Source of the DNA: Brassica napus
Taxonomy: Eukaryota > Streptophyta > Magnoliopsida > Brassicales > Brassicaceae
Length of the DNA: 64,000 bases
Direction: 5' to 3'
Assembly (NCBI RefSeq): GCF_020379485.1
Contig: NC_063447.1
Span: 58,207,452 to 58,271,451, forward strand
The notes below the pieces were generated by a model, which ran no database searches, was not told where the DNA came from, and saw only the letters and a list, made by a program, of their open reading frames with translations. Both the position numbers and the translations under genes were made by a program. Shown here piece by piece: positions 44,167-55,356 of the stretch. Within the stretch, counting starts at the first letter, position 1. The number at the start of each line of letters is the position of its first letter.

Positions 44167-46073
44167 TTATTTCAGAGTCCACAAAGGGTTTTCATGATGA
44201 TCACAAAGAGAGTAAGTTACCGAAAGATATTGGTTAACTCCATTGGACATCAAGACGGGAGAGTTAACGGTACTCTGTACTCCTGGTTCTCCTTGAACAA
44301 CGATAACACGGTCCGCCAAATAAGTGGCCATCATAAAGTCCTGTTCAACTACTAAAGCAGCTTTCCTTGAGTAAGCGATGAACCGCTTTATGGTCTGGGC
44401 GGCTATAACCCTCTCCCTTGCGTCTAGATGAATACTTGGTTCATCTAGCAGAAAGACACGTGCACCCTCCTGGGGAGAAAAACAGTTCAACACATTATTT
44501 TAATCAAAAGGAAAAGGACTACGAAACTAGATGAGCTACCTGTCCCAAGCATGTAGCAATGGCGATCTTTTGCAAAGTGGATTGAGACACTTCCTTGATC
44601 CTTTTATCAAGAATCTTTACGATGCCAAGTGGTTTCAGCACCAATTCCTGGAATACTCTGTCCAGTGATGAAAATCGAATCAACCTATACAAGTGTGTTG
44701 CCACTGTATCATGCCTATTCTCACATTTAATCATCTTCTGATCTTTGTGAGAGAAATCTTGTCCAACACTTATACGGTTCTGCAATATTTGATTATTGAA
44801 ATTGTCAGTCAGAGTATGTGAATAAAATATGGAAAAAGAAAAAGAATACAATGAAAGTGGAAATATCACTCACCAGCCACTCCAGAAACAACGTCTTCCC
44901 TGTGTGCATATTTCCCAATACTACGGTTATTTCAGAGCTTCGTAGGTCTCCTCCCATCACGTGAAGGCTGAAGGTTCCAAAACCTTTAACTACTGTTTCT
45001 GGGTATCTATAAGTTGGTGGAGTCACGATCTCTTCACTGAGCTCTTCAAGAGTGAGAGGATAATGATCTAAGTGCACTTCACCAGAGGTTGTTTCCTCGC
45101 CAGTGTATAAGATATGGTCACAGACCAAATCGAGCACACTCATATCATTATCTGTTATGCAAACATATCTGAAACAAAACAAATAGATTTGTAAGAATAT
45201 TGACCAAGTATGAAGAAAGAAAATAAGAAACAAACAAACCTATCAGGCTTGACCACCGACAGAATAACCCGTGCAACTTGGTACTTTTGCCTCGCATCTA
45301 GAAAGATCGTTGGTTCATCAAAGAGATAAACATCTGCCATCTGTACAATTGTGGATGCAATTGCAAATCTTTGCAACTCTGCGTCAGACAGATCGGTGAC
45401 ACAGGTGTCAAGCATGGAGGTCATGTCTAAATCCTCGATAAGTTCCTCCATCGAATCAAAACCAGTCCCCTTGGATTCTTCAAGAGAGGTTCTGACTGTT
45501 AAAGAACTCCTATAGACTGTCAGGTCTTGTGACTTCAGAGCCACCTACAAGAAATGAAATGATGTGACTTGTTACTAAGAGCAAAAAAATATCAAAGATA
45601 AATAAGGTTTCAAAAGACATACATTAAGTGTGTTTGTCTGAAGTCGGGTCAGGTAGGTCCGTATGTGTTCGGTATCGAAGTGGTCAATAATTTCATCCCA
45701 CTCCGGAGGATCCTGCACAAGAACAAAAGGAATTATTCAACTATCACAAAGCAAATATCACTTGAGAGCAATATAATTACCTCAAACCGTCCAAGATTTG
45801 GCTTCAGCTGCCCAGCCAAAATCTTGAGACAGGTTGTTTTTCCGGTAGATTTTCCCCCTAATAGTCCCACTACCGTTCCAAGATATAGATTTGGAAGCCC
45901 GTGTATATCAAATGAACCAGGGCCATATCTGTGAGTCGGAATGTCTAGCGGGACGTCATTAGCTACATTTGTGACTTGCCGAGCCTCCTGTAGATAAGAA
46001 AAATGAGTGAATATACACAATTGTTCGGTTGTCGAACTAGTTTAAAACAATAACTCAACCATACCCGGGTCAT
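44167..46073 (-). CDS. Degenerate ABCE/RLI-like protein (two ABC domains, no Fe-S domain)
   Basis: ABCE1/RLI splits ribosomes after termination. Exons (46073-46065, 45987-45781, 45712-45623, 45544-45240, 45168-44874, 44779-44540, 44469-44167) join in frame to about 482 codons; ABCE proteins have about 600. The THRYG and LKILAGQLKPNLGRF blocks, the DEP of both Walker B motifs (about 178-180, 391-393) and ATYLADRVIVVQGEP are typical of ABCE. Catalytic parts are altered. P-loop 1 is GGKSTGKTT (47-55) and P-loop 2 is GNMHTGKTL. The signature LSGGE is LSDAE (154-158) and VSQST (366-370). The switch histidines are Asn (about 211) and Gln (about 425). The N-terminal cysteine-rich Fe-S domain is missing. 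The start codon is the first ATG after an in-frame TAG at 46112-46110; the upstream modular gene joins it in phase. An ATP-binding but poorly hydrolysing paralogue, or a decaying gene. Confidence 0.75.
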
Positions 46074-46109
46074 CTGCTCTATCTCGAGATTCCCTAAGTC
46101 ACGCGGCTC

Positions 46110-47700
46110 CTAGTCTTGAACACTCGGGATTATCTGCATGCATGGAAAATTAGATTTTTGGAGTTATAGCAAGAACAACAAAAATAAAGTTGCAAATAAG
46201 TCCCCAAAATCACCTTTGCACCATAAAGGTTTCGGGTATCCAGCCCTCTAGTGGAAAACACAGCGTCTACAAATTCAGGCAGTAAATCACCCCCTCCCCT
46301 ACAAGAAGAAATGGATAAGCATATCAAGCGAGCAGATTTCTAAAAGGAATGTATAGTGTAAAGTTCACGCACATAAGCCACCGGTGCTTCTCGACATATA
46401 CAACTTCCAAAATTTCGTCGGTAGGAACAAACACTGTCTTGATAGGTGGAATCCTCTCAATCTCTCCTGTCACTAATAAAAGAAAGCAAGCACACACACA
46501 CACAGCTTATCTACAGCTTCCACAAGTTCACGTGCAGGAATAATGATCAGTCCCCCCGTGAATTACCTCGTTTCAGATACGCAAATGGCATCTCTAGAAC
46601 TATTCCTGAAAGTACCAAGAAGATTTATAAAGTACCAAGACGATTTATAAATTTAAATGTTATCTCTAAGCAGAAAAATTCGGAGCCTCACCATCAGCAC
46701 CATGCTGGAGCTGGCCCCTTGACATGGATCCACATTTGTGATACACTTCAATAAGCTGGCCCAGTCTTGCCTGTGGTAAGGGAATCTGAACGATGCTTCT
46801 CCGGGCTTCCATCTTCCCCAGTAGACATAAACAAAAAGGAACTTATATCAAACAAGCAACAGTACACTAGAGGAAGAGGAGCATCTTCTCACATAGCCAG
46901 TGAAACATTTGTATGGAAACAGACCCAAATAATAGTATTCAGACCCAAATAATAGTATTCAGCGCAAACAGGCACAAGAAAGTAAGGCATAAGAACGAAA
47001 CAAAGATACCATCATGAGCAATCAAGTCCATATGATTGTAAGCGCTGCTCAATGCACACAGTAACTGATCCTCTTCCTCTCCCCTACAAGCACAAATGTA
47101 TAAAAGAACAGCTATTCATAATCGTAAAGTGCATGCACATAAATAATCTATTCATTCCTAGAAGATATTCGAATTATATGTAGATGTATGTATTACCTAC
47201 GCCACCGGTGCTTCTCGACATATTCAATTTTCGAGATTTCACCGGCAGGAACAATGACCGTCTTGGTTGGTGGAATCCTCTCAAACTCCCCTATCGCTAA
47301 TGAAAGCAAGTACACACAGACACCTTATCGACAGCTTCCACAAGTTCACGTGCAGGAATAATGATGAATCCCCCCCGTGAATTACCTAGTAACATTAGCG
47401 CAGATGGCATCTCTAGAACTATTCCTGAAAGTACCAAGAAGATTTATAAAGTGCCAAGAAGATTTATAAATTTAAATGTTATCTCTAAGCAGAAAAATAC
47501 GGAGCCTCACCATCAGCACCATGCTGGAGCTGGCCCCTTGACACGGATCCACATTTGTGATACACTTCAACAAGCTGCCCAGTCTTGCCTGTGGTGAGGG
47601 AATCTGAACGATGCTTCTCCGGGCTTCCATCTTCCCCAGTAAATGCTTTTGGTGTATTCCCGGGATGTGACATTTTAGATTTCCCCCCTTCTGGTTGCAT
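46110..47700 (-). pseudogene. Unrecognised modular gene with internal duplication, fused upstream of ABCE-like gene
   Basis: From an ATG at 47700 exons read at 47700-47511 (SPEKHRSDSLTTGKTGQLVE, CGSVSRGQLQHGADG), 47424-47386 (IVLEMPSALMLL), 47296-47197 (GEFERIPPTKTVIVPAGEIS, KIEYVEKHRWRR) and 47083-47010 (EEEDQLLCALSSAYNHMDLI). The same exon series then recurs downstream. 46820-46690 carries a one-base insertion that causes a stop. Then come IVLEMPFAYLKR (about 46602-46566), GEIERIPPIKTVFVPTDEIL (about 46472-46372), DLLPEFVDAVFSTRGLDTRN (about 46300-46215) and a final exon from 46133 that meets TAG at 46112-46110. Exon phases match between copies. I do not recognise the family. Because phases also match into the ABCE-like exons, the two may once have formed one gene. 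Confidence 0.55.
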
Positions 47701-47961
47701 ATCTATTCCGACTTCAACTGTTGAAACTAACAAGCAAAGGGAGATAATAAGGAAAAGCTTTTTTTTAAAGCATTAGAGGGTTTGATTGGGGAGAAAAAGC
47801 CGTAAATAGAGAACAGCAAGCACTTAACCGGAAAAACGAGAAAGCTGAAACCGTTAACAAAGTTATAGATCTTCAAGCATGGGAACAAACAACAAGGGGT
47901 TTTGGTTTTGTCAGAACAACTGTAGAGAAACCCATTTGATTGCTATTTAGGAAAATAAACA

Positions 47962-48402
47962 GCTGGATTCATACATAAAACATAGATGACTAGTCTAAAG
48001 AACAGTGGATATATTCAAATAAATAAGAAACTTACATCAAACCAGCAACGGTACACTAAAGACGAATAGCATCTTCTTACATAGCCAGTGGAACATTTGT
48101 AATGGAAACAGAGCCAAAAAAAGCATTCAACCCAAACAGGCGCAAGAAAATAAACACAGACAAGAGCTGGATTCATACATAAAACATAGATGACTAGTCT
48201 AGAGAACAGTGGATATTCATAAGCAAAAAGAAACTTATATCAAACAAGCAACGGTACACCAGAGAAATAGGAGCATCTTCTCACATAGCCAGTGAAACAT
48301 TTGAATGGAAACAGAACCAAATAATAGTATTCAGCGCAAACAGGCGCAAGAAAGTAAGGCATAAGAACGAAACAAAGATACCATCATGAGCAATCAAGAA
48401 AA
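47962..48402. repeat. ~200-bp tandem repeat upstream of modular gene
   Basis: GCTGGATTCATACATAAAAC begins copies at 47962 and 48166. Each is followed by ACATAGATGACTAGTCTA and, later, by CACATAGCCAGTG- and GGCGCAAGAAA-type text. The second half recurs at about 46835-47030 inside the gene, so the repeat and the exon duplication share a history. It lies in intron or leader DNA. Confidence 0.75.
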
Positions 48403-48900
48403 GGTATCTACAAGGCATTGGAACTTGAACTACAGCTTTCTAGTAAAACAAACCCTAAATCAGCCATCTGAATCAAAAAATTCACAAAATCTGCCAGTTC
48501 GTTCTTTAACTACGACCTTTCAGTAAAAACAAACCCTAAATAGGCGATCCGAATCACCCCGCACTACCAAAATCTGCTCCGATAACACGAACGAACACAA
48601 AGATAACAACGAAGACGAAGAAGATGATCCTTACCTCAAGAACCGAACGCGATCAGAAACAAAATCGCCGACGCAACGATAAACGCGAAGCGATTGCTCC
48701 GAACGGGGAGGATACGAGTTCGATTGTTTCCCCAATTAAGCGAGTTAGTATTGGGACTGAGATTTAAACCTAGCGCAAAGCGATTGAAGCTAAAGGACTC
48801 ACCGTGAATCTATTCGGAGACGATTTCGGAGGAGATGAGCGAATCTTCGATTCTTTTTGCGAGAAGCTAATTGATGAACGTACAAGAAACAGGCCGTTGC
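48403..48900 (-). promoter_or_regulatory. Probable 5' leader/promoter of modular-ABCE locus
   Basis: Sequence composition changes to GC-richer text at 48580-48870. On the minus strand ATAGATTCACGGTGAGTCC (about 48818-48800) contains a plausible donor site for a leader intron. No TATA box is certain. Assignment is by position and composition only. Confidence 0.35.
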
Positions 48901-49332
48901 AAGCTAATTTTATAGTAGCATAGATTCGTCACCATTTCCATAAAAACGTTGCGTAGTTCGCTCACACATTTTTTAAATAACGCGTCGGTCAGCGAGGTTT
49001 TTAGTATGGAGAGTAGAAAGAAAACGACACGCATGTTTTAGTTTTAAGCTTGTAACGGGAGTCACTGCGGTTCCTTTTCCTTATCGGTTTGGGTAAAATA
49101 TATATGCACCAATGAGATGGCGGGAAAGTTTTCAAAGGACCAAAGGTAACAGAAACCTCAAATCTTTTTAAAAGATATATTATTCATGTTGTTAGTAATT
49201 TAACCCGAGAACAGATATAACGAAACCGATATATCCACGTTGGAGCTGAATAAAATTCTGCCGAAATTAAATAAACTCGAATTTAGCAGTTGCACGGATA
49301 AATTTTGTTTGCATCTCTAAATTATCTATTCT
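48901..49332. other. Spacer left of young copia element
   Basis: No gene recognised. It ends with the target sequence ATTCT at 49328-49332. Confidence 0.5.
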
Positions 49333-49828
49333 TGTTGCAACTAATCAAGACTTAGCTCAAGCCTCTTAGTCTTTCTTGATCTCAAATCTCACCTAACTAA
49401 CTCTCTCTCTACCTCACGATGAATCACTCAAAGATAAGCGCAAGAAAAGAATGACACGCCGCAAGTGTTTACCCAGTGTATCTCTCCGATATGGAGAACT
49501 AATCACTGGGGCCAGACTCAATCCAGCAATTCACTAGAATGATCTCTCTCTCACTCGAGACTCAACAACCCTGAGCTCGTTACAGTTCTCTGCTTCTAGA
49601 TGAACGAGAACAACGATAACATCACAGCTCTATCTACTCTCTTATATACCGAGAGTTTACAAGTAAACCGGACTTCTAATTAGACTCTTAGAACAAACCC
49701 GGAATTGACCCAAACCAGATACAAACCGGGAATGCCTAATCCTCTAAGTCCAGTAGAGACTATGACTCGCCTCATCATTCATCCAAAGCTAACATATGGT
49801 CTTAGTCTAGTTTAGTTCATTCTCAACA
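49333..49828 (-). repeat. 3' LTR of young copia element
   Basis: 496 bp; on the minus strand it starts TGTTGAGAATGAAC and ends GTTGCAACA. It contains CTTATATACC (plus strand, 49642 onward), whose complement GGTATATAAG is the likely TATA box. Confidence 0.95.
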
Positions 49829-49929
49829 AACTCCACCATGAACTTAACTTGACCATATAAACAAAACACCATTCTACTTCAGTGAATTACCTTCTGGATT
49901 TACACCGTCTGGCTAGTGCCAAAGCCGCT

Positions 49930-52900
49930 TCAGGCTTTGAGTACCTTAAGCATGTCCAACGCTGCATTGAACTTGCTCACCGGTACCACCTTCGTCAAGA
50001 TGTCTGCGGGATTCCTGCTTGTGTGTATTTTCACTACATCAACCACCATCGTCTCGATGAAATCTCTGATGAAGTAATACTTAGTAGCTACGTGCTTTGT
50101 CCTTTCGTGGAACACGTTGTTCTTTGAGAGACAAATCGCACTCTGCGAGTCACACCAAATCTTGATAGGTCCTTGCTTGATGCCGAAGTCTTCCAGTAAC
50201 CCCTTTAACCAGATCGCTTCCTTCACAGCTTCAGTAAGCGCGATATACTCAGCTTCAGTTGTGGATAACGCCACCACAGGTTGGAGCTGTGACTTCCAGC
50301 TTACTACATTATCTCCCACAGTAAACACATACCCTGATGTAGACCTCTTCTTATCTAGATCACCTGCGTGATCTGAATCACTGAAACCTTGTATGTTGAA
50401 CTCCTTTGACCGTGTGAAACAAAGCTGTAACTGTATCGACCCTTTGATGTATCTGAGCAGCCATTTTACTGCTTCCCAGTGTATTTCTCCTGGCTTGCTC
50501 ATGAACCGACTCACCAAGCCAATACCATATGCCAAGTCTGGTCGAGACCCCACCATTGCATACATTATACTACCAACGGCAGAGCAGTATGGATGTTTCT
50601 CTGTATCAAGCCATTCATCCTTCTCCTTGACTGATGCTAACTTAAAATGAGCTCCAATTGGTGTCATACAGCCCTTAGAGTCTGTCATTCTGAAGTTATT
50701 AACAACTTTCTTCAAATACTCGCTTTGAGACAACCGTAACACTCCATTTTCTCTGTCTCTTGTTATATCCATACCTAGTATTCTTCTTGCATACCCTAGG
50801 TCTTTCATTTCAAACTCAGAGCTGAGTTCTCCCTTCAACTTCTTCACCTCTGACATGCTCCTCGATGCGAGTAACATGTCATCGACATACAACAGCAAAT
50901 AAACGCTGTCTTTCCCTGACTCTTCTCTGGTATACACACATTGATCATGTTCACTTCTTATAAACTTCCTTGACTTCATGAATTGATCAAACCTTCGATT
51001 CCATTGTCGAGGTGACTGCTTTAAACCGTAAAGCGATTTCTTAAGCAGACATACATGATCCTTCTTATCTTGAACTTCATATCCCTCTGGCTGGTACATG
51101 TAGATGTCTTCCTCCAGTGTTCCGTGTAGAAATGCAGTCTTGACGTCCATTTGCTCCAATTCCAAGTCTTGATTCACCACAAGAGATAACAACACACGAA
51201 TAGAAACGTGTTTGACCACAGGTGCGAAAATCTCCTGGTAATCTATCCCCTCCTCTTGTGTGAAACCTCGAGCCACCAAACGAGATTTATGTCTCTCAGG
51301 TTCAACTCCTTCTACTCCTGGCTTCACCTTAAACAACCATTTACAACTGATGATCTTCCGATCTTCAGGCTTCTTGACTAACACCCAGGTTTCATTCTTT
51401 CGCAAAGAATCCATCTCATCATCTGTAGACTTGTTCCATTTCTCCCAGTCAGGACTAGCTCTTGCTTCTGCATAGCTTCGAGGCTCGTCAGCATACATTA
51501 ATTCAGAACATATGAGAGCAAAGGCTACTTCTTCCTCCGTGCAGTCATAATCATTGTATTTCAATGGTGGTACAACATTTCTTCTTGGCCTATCTCGAGC
51601 AAGCTGATAGTTCTCTAGACTCTCACTTGTCTCGTCATTATTACTCTGCTCCGGGACCTGCTGTGTGCTTGACTCCTCAGTAATAACGCTCCTTTTTACC
51701 AATGTGTTACCATTCACACTTCCCATGTCTTTGGACAGCTCCACCATTTCAGGTTCTGAGACACTTCCTGATACCCGAGCTCCACCATTTAGAATAGATC
51801 CTTCTGATTCCTTGATACCTTCAAGATCCTTGTACATTAACCCCTCTTGGAACTTCACATTTCTTGAAATCACGCACTTGTCGCCATCTAGCATCCAAAC
51901 TTTATATCCCTTTGTGCCTGCAGGGTATCCTATGAAGATCCCCCTAGTTGCCCTTGGCTTCAGCTTCCCCTGATCTGCATAAACATACACAACAGAGCCA
52001 AAACGCCTCATATGCTTATAACCAGGTTGCTTACCTAACCAAACCTCTTCGGGTGATTTGAACTGTATGGATGCTGTAGGAGATCTGTTGATCATATACA
52101 CTGCTACGTTGACAGCCTCTGCCCAGAATCTCTCTTGCAATCCTGATTCACTCAACAAACATCGAACCTTCTCCATGAGGGTTCGATTCATTCGCTCGGC
52201 TACTCCATTCTGCTGCGGCGTATACGTACATGTCCTGTGTCTAGTTATACCATTTGTCCTGCAAAACTCGTTAAAAGCATTATTGACAAATTCTAGACCA
52301 TTATCAGTTCGCAAGTACTTCACTTTCTTATCCACCTGATTCTCAACTAATATCTTCCATTCACAGAACTTAGTGAACGTCTCATCCTTAGTTTTAAGCA
52401 AGCATACCCATAGTTTTCTAGAGAAATCATCAATGATAGAAAGAAAATACTGACTACCGGACATTGATGGTGTGACATTTGGTGAACCCCAGAGATCAGC
52501 ATGTAGATACTCCAGAACTTGTTTGGAGCTATGCTGTCCCACCTCAAAGCTCACCTTCTTTGCCTTACCCACTATGCAATGTTCACACATTGCCTCTTTC
52601 CCAATGTCTCTCTTCTTCAGGACACCGTTTCTCACTAGAACCTGCATGTTTCTATAACTCATATGACCAAGTCTACTATGCCATAAGGATACTTCTTGAG
52701 GTTTCTCTACATGACATGCTTCTGATGTTACTGTCTCTCCATCAAGTATATATAGGCCGTTCTTCAAGCTCCCTTGTAACGCCACCTTGTTATTCTTCTT
52801 GAACACGATCTTCCCTTCTCCTCCAGAATGAGTAAATCCTAACCTGTCAAGAGTACTCGTAGAAATCAGATTTCTACGGAGAGTTGGTACATATCTAACA

Positions 52901-54024
52901 TCTTTCATGAGTTTAACAGTTCCTCCCTTCGTATTTAGTCTTATGGTTCCACGCCCTGAAGTCTCGATAGAATGATAGTCTCCAAGCAAGATCTTCGTAG
53001 GTCCTATCTCTGTGAACTCCACAAACCAGTCTCGTCTGCAGGTCATATGGTGCGTACATCCTGAGTCTATCACCCAATTATCTTGAGCGTCATCTGATGA
53101 CGAGTGTAAAGCACTCATCTGCTCAACTTCTCCAATAGCCACTGCTACTTCTCCACTGTCTTCAGTCTCCATTCGCCTTTTCCTCGCAAAGCAATCCTTC
53201 TTGACATGGCCTTCCTTCTTGCAATACCAGCAAGTAACTTTGCGCTGCTTTGAGCTACTCCGTGGCCTGCCTCCTCTGGAATCACTTGACTCTCTCCTGT
53301 TTGATCTTCCTCTGTCATGTGTATACAGAACTGTTGCAGAAGCTTTCTCGTTTCTGCTACTCTCGTTTATCTCCCTCTGCTTCGATCTTGCAGCTGAGAT
53401 CACTTCCTCCAAGGTTATAGAATCCTTCCCATACTTCAATGTATGCTTCAGTTGATCATAACTTCCTGGTAGAGAGCTGAGGAACACGATGGCTTGTATT
53501 TCATCCGTCACGTTTACATTCAAGCTGCTCATCTCTGTGACTATCTTCAAGAAGTCGTCAACGTTAACATCAATCGTCTTCGAGCCATCACACTTGAATG
53601 TATAGAATTGTGACTGCACAAAGATCCTATTTGGAAGTGACTTAGACATGTAAAGCCTCTCCAGTAATGCCCACATTGACGCTGCAGTCGCACAATGCTT
53701 GATCTTCCTCAATACATGATCGCTGATGTTCAAGATTATCATATCTCTTGCTCGATCATCCTTCTCCAATTTGATTGGATCCAAGGTCGTCGTCTTCGTC
53801 TTCGCTGTTTGATCTTTGTCTAGATCTTCTTCGTCTTCATCGCTCTTCTTTCCTTCTTCCTTCGTCTTCGACACTTCAATCTCGAAGTTATCTGAGAGTA
53901 TAACTTCTTTCAATCCGGAGACTCCAAAGTGCGCCATCATACGAATCGTCCATAGAGAGAAGTCACCGGTGCCGTCGAATCGATCCACCTCGAGTCGCTC
54001 CGCCCGAGTCATCGACTTCGACAT
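49930..54024 (-). CDS. copia gag-pol polyprotein, intact
   Basis: One open frame; the ATG at 54024 (MSKSMTRAERLEVDRFDG) is chosen because upstream codons run through the primer site into the LTR. It has 1364 codons. Domains by residue: gag core about 10-230; CCHC knuckle Cys265, Cys268, His273, Cys278; aspartic protease Asp-Ser-Gly 320-322; integrase zinc ligands His449, His454, Cys480, Cys483; integrase catalytic Asp510, Asp574, Glu610. Reverse transcriptase about 880-1120 has YVDD at 1046-1049. RNase H begins DSDHAGD at 1216 with a further Asp at 1292. Order protease-integrase-RT-RNase H defines Ty1/copia. All expected active-site residues are present and no stop or frameshift is seen, so the copy may still be competent. 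Transcription comes from the LTR at 54062-54557. Confidence 0.95.
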   Translation of the reverse strand: MSKSMTRAERLEVDRFDGTGDFSLWTIRMMAHFGVSGLKEVILSDNFEIEVSKTKEEGKKSDEDEEDLDKDQTAKTKTTTLDPIKLEKDDRARDMIILNISDHVLRKIKHCATAASMWALLERLYMSKSLPNRIFVQSQFYTFKCDGSKTIDVNVDDFLKIVTEMSSLNVNVTDEIQAIVFLSSLPGSYDQLKHTLKYGKDSITLEEVISAARSKQREINESSRNEKASATVLYTHDRGRSNRRESSDSRGGRPRSSSKQRKVTCWYCKKEGHVKKDCFARKRRMETEDSGEVAVAIGEVEQMSALHSSSDDAQDNWVIDSGCTHHMTCRRDWFVEFTEIGPTKILLGDYHSIETSGRGTIRLNTKGGTVKLMKDVRYVPTLRRNLISTSTLDRLGFTHSGGEGKIVFKKNNKVALQGSLKNGLYILDGETVTSEACHVEKPQEVSLWHSRLGHMSYRNMQVLVRNGVLKKRDIGKEAMCEHCIVGKAKKVSFEVGQHSSKQVLEYLHADLWGSPNVTPSMSGSQYFLSIIDDFSRKLWVCLLKTKDETFTKFCEWKILVENQVDKKVKYLRTDNGLEFVNNAFNEFCRTNGITRHRTCTYTPQQNGVAERMNRTLMEKVRCLLSESGLQERFWAEAVNVAVYMINRSPTASIQFKSPEEVWLGKQPGYKHMRRFGSVVYVYADQGKLKPRATRGIFIGYPAGTKGYKVWMLDGDKCVISRNVKFQEGLMYKDLEGIKESEGSILNGGARVSGSVSEPEMVELSKDMGSVNGNTLVKRSVITEESSTQQVPEQSNNDETSESLENYQLARDRPRRNVVPPLKYNDYDCTEEEVAFALICSELMYADEPRSYAEARASPDWEKWNKSTDDEMDSLRKNETWVLVKKPEDRKIISCKWLFKVKPGVEGVEPERHKSRLVARGFTQEEGIDYQEIFAPVVKHVSIRVLLSLVVNQDLELEQMDVKTAFLHGTLEEDIYMYQPEGYEVQDKKDHVCLLKKSLYGLKQSPRQWNRRFDQFMKSRKFIRSEHDQCVYTREESGKDSVYLLLYVDDMLLASRSMSEVKKLKGELSSEFEMKDLGYARRILGMDITRDRENGVLRLSQSEYLKKVVNNFRMTDSKGCMTPIGAHFKLASVKEKDEWLDTEKHPYCSAVGSIMYAMVGSRPDLAYGIGLVSRFMSKPGEIHWEAVKWLLRYIKGSIQLQLCFTRSKEFNIQGFSDSDHAGDLDKKRSTSGYVFTVGDNVVSWKSQLQPVVALSTTEAEYIALTEAVKEAIWLKGLLEDFGIKQGPIKIWCDSQSAICLSKNNVFHERTKHVATKYYFIRDFIETMVVDVVKIHTSRNPADILTKVVPVSKFNAALDMLKVLKA

Positions 54025-54047
54025 TGTTGCAGATCTCAACAACCTTT

Positions 54048-54059
54048 GCTCTGATACCA
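54048..54059 (-). other. Primer binding site of copia element
   Basis: TGGTATCAGAGC on the minus strand, the usual initiator Met-tRNA complement in plant LTR elements, two bases inside the 5' LTR. Confidence 0.9.
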
Positions 54060-54061
54060 CT

Positions 54062-54557
54062 TGTTGCAACTAATCAAGACTTAGCTCAAGCCTCTTAGTC
54101 ATTCTTGATCTCAAATCTCACCTAACTAACTCTCTCTCTACCTCACGATGAATCACTCAAAGATAAGCGCAAGAAAAGAATGACACGCCGCAAGTGTTTA
54201 CCCAGTGTATCTCTCCGATATGGAGAACTAATCACTGGGGCCAGACTCAATCCAGCAATTCACTAGAATGATCTCTCTCTCACTCGAGACTCAACAACCC
54301 TGAGCTCGTTACAGTTCTCTGCTTCTAGATGAACGAGAACAACGATAACATCACAGCTCTATCTACTCTCTTATATACCGAGAGTTTACAAGTAAACCGG
54401 ACTTCTAATTAGACTCTTAGAACAAACCCGGAATTGACCCAAACCAGATACAAACCGGGAATGCCTAATCCTCTAAGTCCAGTAGAGACTATGACTCGCC
54501 TCATCATTCATCCAAAGCTAACATATGGTCTTAGTCTAGTTTAGTTCATTCTCAACA
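54062..54557 (-). repeat. 5' LTR of young copia element
   Basis: 496 bp, matching the other LTR except for one noticed base. Its likely TATA box, GGTATATAAG on the minus strand, would drive the element's transcript toward lower coordinates. Confidence 0.95.
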
Positions 54558-54771
54558 ATTCTCCTAAAATTTCCATGTTTTTTTTGTAATTATCAAAATT
54601 AAAATTGTTTTAGTCATTTCCTGGAGCTGGGATAACACATGCTTCTAAAATTGGAAAAATGGTTGTATCCAAACAAAGAAATTAGAAGCCTCAAAGCAAT
54701 TATTATGATTTTTTTTTTAAAAAGAGGATATGCATATTTGGAAGCAATTTAAAAAGTTGAAATATTCGATC

Positions 54772-55317
54772 TAGCCGTGGACAAAAAAAATCAGAACCAA
54801 AAAACCGAACTGGAACCAAACCAAAACTGGACCGAAGCCCTCAAATACCCGAATGGTTCCTATATTTCTATATCCGAATAACTGAACCGAACCGAAATTG
54901 AACAGGTACCCGAATATCTAAAAAAAAAATTCAGCTTTTTAATATAAGGTAAAATATCATCAAACCCATGTTGGACCAAAAGAATACAACTTGTTACCAC
55001 CCGACCACATTATATTTTATGTACTCTCTAATATTATACATATATATGGTATTTCTATATATAAATACAGTAAATATTTATTTATGAAAGTAACCATTAG
55101 ACTATTTAGATTATCATGTTAACTAATATATTTTATATATATTTGTTCATATATTAAACGGATACCCGAAACCAAACCAAAACTGAACCAAAACCGAACC
55201 GAAACTAAACCGAAATTTCATAAGTACCTATTGGATACAAAAATGATTTATCCGATATATCCGGGACCGAATGGTTCCTATCCGAAACCGAACCGAATAC
55301 CCGAATGCCCATGGCTA
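54772..55317. mobile_element. Candidate hAT-like non-autonomous element
   Basis: Opens TAGCCGTGGACA and closes TGCCCATGGCTA, an inverted repeat with two mismatches. The interior is built from AACCGAACC/ACCCGAAT variants and AT-rich text, as in many Brassicaceae non-autonomous elements. No 8-bp target duplication could be recognised. Confidence 0.5.
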
Positions 55318-55356
55318 TCCACTAAGCTTTATTTGTATTTTTTTTGTGGATTGCAA

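Larger units (their letters stand above)
49333..54557 (-). mobile_element. Complete, recent Ty1/copia retrotransposon
   Basis: 5225 bp with two 496-bp LTRs (49333-49828, 54062-54557), TGTTG...CAACA termini and a 5-bp target duplication ATTCT (49328-49332 and 54558-54562). The primer site TGGTATCAGAGC is on the minus strand at 54059-54048, two bases from the 5' LTR. A purine tract (GGTGGAGTT) precedes the 3' LTR at 49838-49829. The coding region is uninterrupted. I saw one difference between the LTRs (T at about 49372 versus A at about 54101). At usual plant rates this means an insertion within roughly the last hundred thousand years, which is an estimate. Confidence 0.97.
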
